From: Carideicomes alvinocaridis
GTDB lineage: Bacteria > Pseudomonadota > Alphaproteobacteria > Rhodobacterales > Rhodobacteraceae
Reading direction: 5' to 3'
Assembly (NCBI GenBank): GCA_005473895.2
Contig: SRJI02000001.1
Coordinates: 310,001-374,000 of the forward strand
DNA length: 64,000 nt
Translations under genes and position numbers: made by a program
Notes under the pieces: generated by a model
The model's database searches: none
The model's input: only the letters and a program-made list of their open reading frames with translations
Told to the model about the DNA's origin: nothing
Part shown: positions 61,110 to 64,000 of the stretch, one piece after another
Layout of the letters: each line of letters begins with the position of its first letter
Numbering within the stretch: the first letter of the stretch is position 1

Positions 61110-61504
61110 GCGCGGCGCTTCCCGGGCCCGCTGCCGCGGGGCGGCGGGGCACGGGTGGCATCCACCTCGCCGCGGTCCCCCGCGGGGACAAAGGCGAAAT
61201 GCTCAAGCGACAGGGCGCCCTGCCAGCCCGGCAAGGCGATCCGCGCCCCGGTGTCGAGCGTCACGACCAGCCCGTCGCGCAGCAGCCGCTCGGACGCGAT
61301 GCCGGGCGGAGGGCCGGCATGGGCAACGACGATCACGTCGCGCGCCGGGTCGAAGTTCGGCAGGATGCTGATCTGCCCCGCCCCGCCGCCGACCGGGCCA
61401 AGCCGTCGCCGGCGACGCAGCAGCAGGTTATCCAGCGCAGAGCCCAGCACGCTGCCCAGCAGCGGCAGCGCGGCAAGCAAGGTCAACGCGATCACGAACA
61501 TCAT
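61007..61504 (-). CDS. Hypothetical membrane-anchored protein
   Basis: A 165-residue frame. It has an N-terminal hydrophobic segment (MMFVIALTLLAALPLLGSVLGSAL), an Arg-rich turn (LLLRRRRRLG) and a beta-rich part, DVIVVAHAGPPPGIASERLLRDGLVVTLDTGARIALPGWQGALSLEHFAFVPA, that looks like real protein. The last about 45 residues (GKRRAQPRWVSQTPTAITAMPASRQ) overlap the 3' end of the DMT gene by 103 bp and look like antisense coding, so an upstream stop may have been lost. The family is not recognised. Confidence 0.5.
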   Translation of the reverse strand: MMFVIALTLLAALPLLGSVLGSALDNLLLRRRRRLGPVGGGAGQISILPNFDPARDVIVVAHAGPPPGIASERLLRDGLVVTLDTGARIALPGWQGALSLEHFAFVPAGDRGEVDATRAPPPRGSGPGKRRAQPRWVSQTPTAITAMPASRQPLTGEGRALNRPK

Positions 61505-61554
61505 CGGCGCCTCCGGTCCCGCGGACAGGTTGGCGCAGAATAGTTGACAGGCCG

Positions 61555-62256
61555 TTAACCTTCGGCCTCTCCCGTCTCGGCGACAAGCGCGCCCCGTTCC
61601 AGATGCACCACCCGGTCCATCCGCGCGGCGAGCTCGAGGTTATGCGTCGCGATCACCGCCGCGAGGCCGGTCTCGCGCACGAGGTCCATGAGGGCGGCAA
61701 AGACCTGGTCCGAGGTGCCGGGATCGAGGTTGCCGGTCGGCTCGTCCGCCAGCAGCAGCCGGGGCCGGTTGGCCAGCGCACGGCAGAAGGCGACGCGCTG
61801 CTGCTCGCCCCCCGAAAGCGCCGCCGGGCGGTGCCCGGCCCGCGGAGCGATCCCCACCCGCTCCAGCAATTCGCGCGCGCGCGCCTCGGCCTCGGCCTTG
61901 GCGGTTCCGGCGGCGAGCTGCGGCAGCACGATGTTCTCCAGCGCCGAGAATTCCGGCAGCAGGTGGTGGAACTGGTAGATGAAGCCCACGTCGCCCCGCC
62001 GCACCATCGTGCGCCGCCGGTCCCCGAGGCCGGTCATGTCCTCGCCGCCGATGCGCACCGTTCCGCTGTCGGCGGTGTCCAGCAGCCCCGCGATGTGCAG
62101 CAGCGTGGACTTGCCCGCGCCCGAAGGGGCGACCAGCGCCACCATCTCGCCGCGCTCAAGCGCCAGCGTGGCGCCGTCCAGCACCCGCACCTCGTTTTCG
62201 CGGCCCTTGTTGTAGGTCTTGGAGATCGCCTCCAGCTCCAGCACGGGATCACTCAT
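61555..62256 (-). CDS. lolD: Lipoprotein-releasing system ATPase LolD
   Basis: A 233-residue ABC ATPase powering extraction of outer-membrane lipoproteins. It has Walker [19 protein letters not shown], the Q-loop region [25 protein letters not shown] (the LolD-specific QFHHLLPEF), signature [17 protein letters not shown] and Walker [13 protein letters not shown]. It overlaps the lolE stop by 8 nt, so the two are co-expressed. Confidence 0.96.
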   Translation of the reverse strand: MSDPVLELEAISKTYNKGRENEVRVLDGATLALERGEMVALVAPSGAGKSTLLHIAGLLDTADSGTVRIGGEDMTGLGDRRRTMVRRGDVGFIYQFHHLLPEFSALENIVLPQLAAGTAKAEAEARARELLERVGIAPRAGHRPAALSGGEQQRVAFCRALANRPRLLLADEPTGNLDPGTSDQVFAALMDLVRETGLAAVIATHNLELAARMDRVVHLERGALVAETGEAEG

Positions 62257-63538
62257 AGCGCAGGGCCTCCACCGGGTTCATGCGGGCCGCGCGGCGGGCC
62301 GGGAAGATCGTCACGATGAAGGACAGCCCCAGCGACAGCCCCACGGCGGAGAGAACGTCGGCGAGCTCCAGCTTGGCGGGCAGCGCGTAGAGACCGCGGA
62401 TCGACGGATCCCACACCCCGCCGCCCATCACGTAGTTCACGAAGGAAAAGACCGGGTCGATGTAGATCGCGAAGAGGCAGCCGAAGAGCACGCCCAGCGC
62501 CGTGCCGATGATCCCCGTGAAGGCGCCGCAGATGAAGAAGACGCGCAGCACCGAGCCCTCGGTCAGCCCCATGGTGCGCAGGATGCCGATGTCGCGGCCC
62601 TTGTTCTTGACCAGCATGATCAGCCCCGAGACGATGTTCATGGTGGCGATCAGCACGAGGATCGACAGGATCACGAACATCACGTTGTCCTCCACCTCCA
62701 GCGCGCGCAGGAAGCCGCCGCTGCGGTCCCGCCACGTCCAGAGCTGGGCGCGCTCGCCCCCCGCCTCCATCAGCGGCAGGATCATGTCCTCCACATGCTC
62801 GGGATCCTCGACCATGACCTCGATCTGGTCGGCCGCGCCCTCGTGGTTGAAATAGCTCTGCGCCTCGGCGAAGGGCATGTAGAGCCGGGTGGAATCGATG
62901 TCGTTGCGCCCGGCGGTGAAGATGTAGGTGATGTCGTAGGCATTGACCCGCGGCGAGGTGCCGAAGGGCGTCTTGGTCCCCTCGGGCGAAAGCATGCGCA
63001 CCCGGTCGCCCACGGCCACGCCCAGTTCCCGCGCGACACCCGAGCCGATGGCGATGCCGTCGCCGAAATCGTCGATGCTGCCCCAGGCCTCTTCCGGCGC
63101 CGCGATGCGGGGGATGGCCTTGAGGTCGTCCTCCGCGATTCCCAGCACCTGCACGAAGGCGTTGCGCCCCTGGTAGGTCAGCATCACCTGGCCCGTCACC
63201 AGCGGCGCGGCGCGGGTCACGCCCGGCACCTCGCGCAGCCGCTCGGCCATGGGCTGGTACTCGGTGATCCTGCGGTCGAGCCCGCCGCCCTCGGTCCTCT
63301 GCGGCGCGTTGTAGACCGAGACATGGGCGTTGGTGCCCAGGATCGTGTCCACGAATTCCGCGCGGAACCCGGTGCGCACGGCCAGCGTGGCGATCAGCGC
63401 GAAGACGGCAAGCGTGATCCCGATGAGCGAGATCCAGGTCATCACCGACACCCCGCCCTCGGCGCGGCGGGCGCGCAGGTAGCGCCAGGCGATCATCCAT
63501 TCGAAGGGGGCGAAAGGGGCAGTGCTGCGCCGGGCCAA
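62249..63538 (-). CDS. lolE: Lipoprotein-releasing system permease LolC/LolE family
   Basis: A 429-residue MacB/FtsX-like membrane protein with four helices. The first is [22 protein letters not shown] near residue 33. A large periplasmic domain follows (about 60-280), then three C-terminal helices ([78 protein letters not shown]). The opening [22 protein letters not shown] is typical. Many alphaproteobacteria have one such permease acting as a homodimer with LolD, which fits here. Confidence 0.94.
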   Translation of the reverse strand: MARRSTAPFAPFEWMIAWRYLRARRAEGGVSVMTWISLIGITLAVFALIATLAVRTGFRAEFVDTILGTNAHVSVYNAPQRTEGGGLDRRITEYQPMAERLREVPGVTRAAPLVTGQVMLTYQGRNAFVQVLGIAEDDLKAIPRIAAPEEAWGSIDDFGDGIAIGSGVARELGVAVGDRVRMLSPEGTKTPFGTSPRVNAYDITYIFTAGRNDIDSTRLYMPFAEAQSYFNHEGAADQIEVMVEDPEHVEDMILPLMEAGGERAQLWTWRDRSGGFLRALEVEDNVMFVILSILVLIATMNIVSGLIMLVKNKGRDIGILRTMGLTEGSVLRVFFICGAFTGIIGTALGVLFGCLFAIYIDPVFSFVNYVMGGGVWDPSIRGLYALPAKLELADVLSAVGLSLGLSFIVTIFPARRAARMNPVEALRYE

Positions 63539-63643
63539 GCGGGCTCTCCTCTGGGTCGTGTCTCGGATCTCCCGGATCGGGCCCGGCTGGCGCGGAAAGT
63601 GGCGTCTGGCGCGACCGGGGTCAAGCCGCGACGCCGCGGCGGC

Positions 63644-64000
63644 TCAGCGCCGGTACTCCTCCGCCAGCCGGGCGGGGCTGACCCCCGCCAGGTAGCGCGC
63701 CAGGGTCCAGAGGTTCCGCCCGCCCTGCCGGACCCATCCCCGGCGCCGGTAGCGTTCGGCCGAGGTGAGGGCCAGGCCGGGCATGAGCCGGACGTGACCC
63801 AGCCGGCGCACCAGCGCCACGTCCTCCATCAGCGGCTGGTCGGGATAGCCGCCCGCCGCGTCATAGGCGGCGCGCGGCACCAGCAGCCCCTGGTCGCCAT
63901 AGGGCAGATGAAACAGCCGGCTGCGCAGATTGGCCCAGCCCGCGACGAGCCAGGGCGCCAGCCCCCCGGAATCGAAGCCGAGCCGGAAACAGGCCGGGCC
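63644..64000 (-). CDS. TIGR04283-type glycosyltransferase, truncated by the window edge
   Basis: The C-terminal 118 residues of a family 2 glycosyltransferase; the start lies beyond base 64000. Visible are ACFRLGFDSGGLAPWLVAGWANLRSRLFHLPYGDQGLLVPRAAYDAAGGYPDQPLMEDVALVRRLG, in which PYGDQG and PLMEDV are the usual motifs, then RYRRRGWVRQGGRNLWTLARYLAGV. This matches the family labelled arsenosugar-biosynthesis glycosyltransferase. Actual substrate use is unproven. Confidence 0.88.
   Translation of the reverse strand, partial: GPACFRLGFDSGGLAPWLVAGWANLRSRLFHLPYGDQGLLVPRAAYDAAGGYPDQPLMEDVALVRRLGHVRLMPGLALTSAERYRRRGWVRQGGRNLWTLARYLAGVSPARLAEEYRR

Overview
The window is a high-GC (about two thirds G+C by eye) stretch of an alphaproteobacterial chromosome, almost certainly Rhodobacterales (Roseobacter/Paracoccaceae group). 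The evidence is a tRNA-His with A73 and no G-1, a phaZ/phaC/phaP/phaR cluster with CTGCN3GCAG boxes like those of Paracoccus, a DUF6476 gene next to rluD, an RSP_2648-type PIN protein, and several copies of a short intergenic element (GGGATATTTATGG-TCAGAAGAAGC) of a kind I recall from this order. No species call is possible from this alone. There is no rRNA, CRISPR array, insertion sequence or phage.

Layout. 0.1-9 kb: housekeeping genes (nucleoside hydrolase, GNAT, SelO, cell-wall amidase, SufE, a lipoprotein, RNase D, purN, purM). 9.1 kb: a CAU tRNA that is probably tRNA-Ile2. 9.4-20 kb: the most distinctive block. It holds a SARP/TolB-like/TPR regulator facing a small secreted protein, then a compact nine-gene N-type ATPase operon (atpD-C-Q-R-B-E-F-A-G). 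That operon starts with a tenth, translationally coupled gene for a PhaC-like Cys-nucleophile alpha/beta hydrolase. The block sits next to a tRNA and looks like laterally acquired accessory DNA. A TrkH potassium uptake gene lies upstream. 22-31 kb: a MetE-like protein, a small stress membrane protein, a PIN/RlmI pair, the Entner-Doudoroff genes edd and eda behind a GTTAGCGCTAAC operator-like palindrome, and glnE.

31.8-39.6 kb: a likely aromatic/2-oxoacid catabolic unit. A TRAP transporter (dctP, dctQ, dctM) follows indolepyruvate:ferredoxin oxidoreductase (iorA, iorB) on the minus strand, with a divergent MarR regulator and ATGCAT-rich sites between. 39.8-42.4 kb: an isolated DegT-type aminotransferase, a GFA protein and a LysR regulator. 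42.4-47.1 kb: the polyhydroxyalkanoate cluster phaR, phaP, phaC and divergent phaZ. Perfect PhaR boxes overlap a sigma70-like phaP promoter and lie in the phaC/phaZ divergent region, so the regulatory circuit can be read from the sequence.

47-64 kb: FMN-binding protein, Gfo/Idh/MocA oxidoreductase, rpoH, a DUF4386 protein, rluD overlapping head-to-head with a DUF6476 gene, tRNA-His, a YbaK-type deacylase, DUF2852 and RDD membrane proteins, leucyl-transferase Bpt, parE, a BrnT/BrnA toxin-antitoxin pair, CsbD, a HExxH lipoprotein, a cytochrome c lipoprotein, a PaaI-type thioesterase, a DMT permease, the lipoprotein exporter lolD/lolE, and a truncated TIGR04283-type glycosyltransferase at the right edge.

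The strongest leads for something new are the hydrolase-led N-ATPase operon with its neighbouring SARP-type regulator, the 3'-end-associated intergenic repeat family with an inverted pair between edd and eda, and the paired 8-5-8 inverted repeats upstream of the DUF2852 gene.
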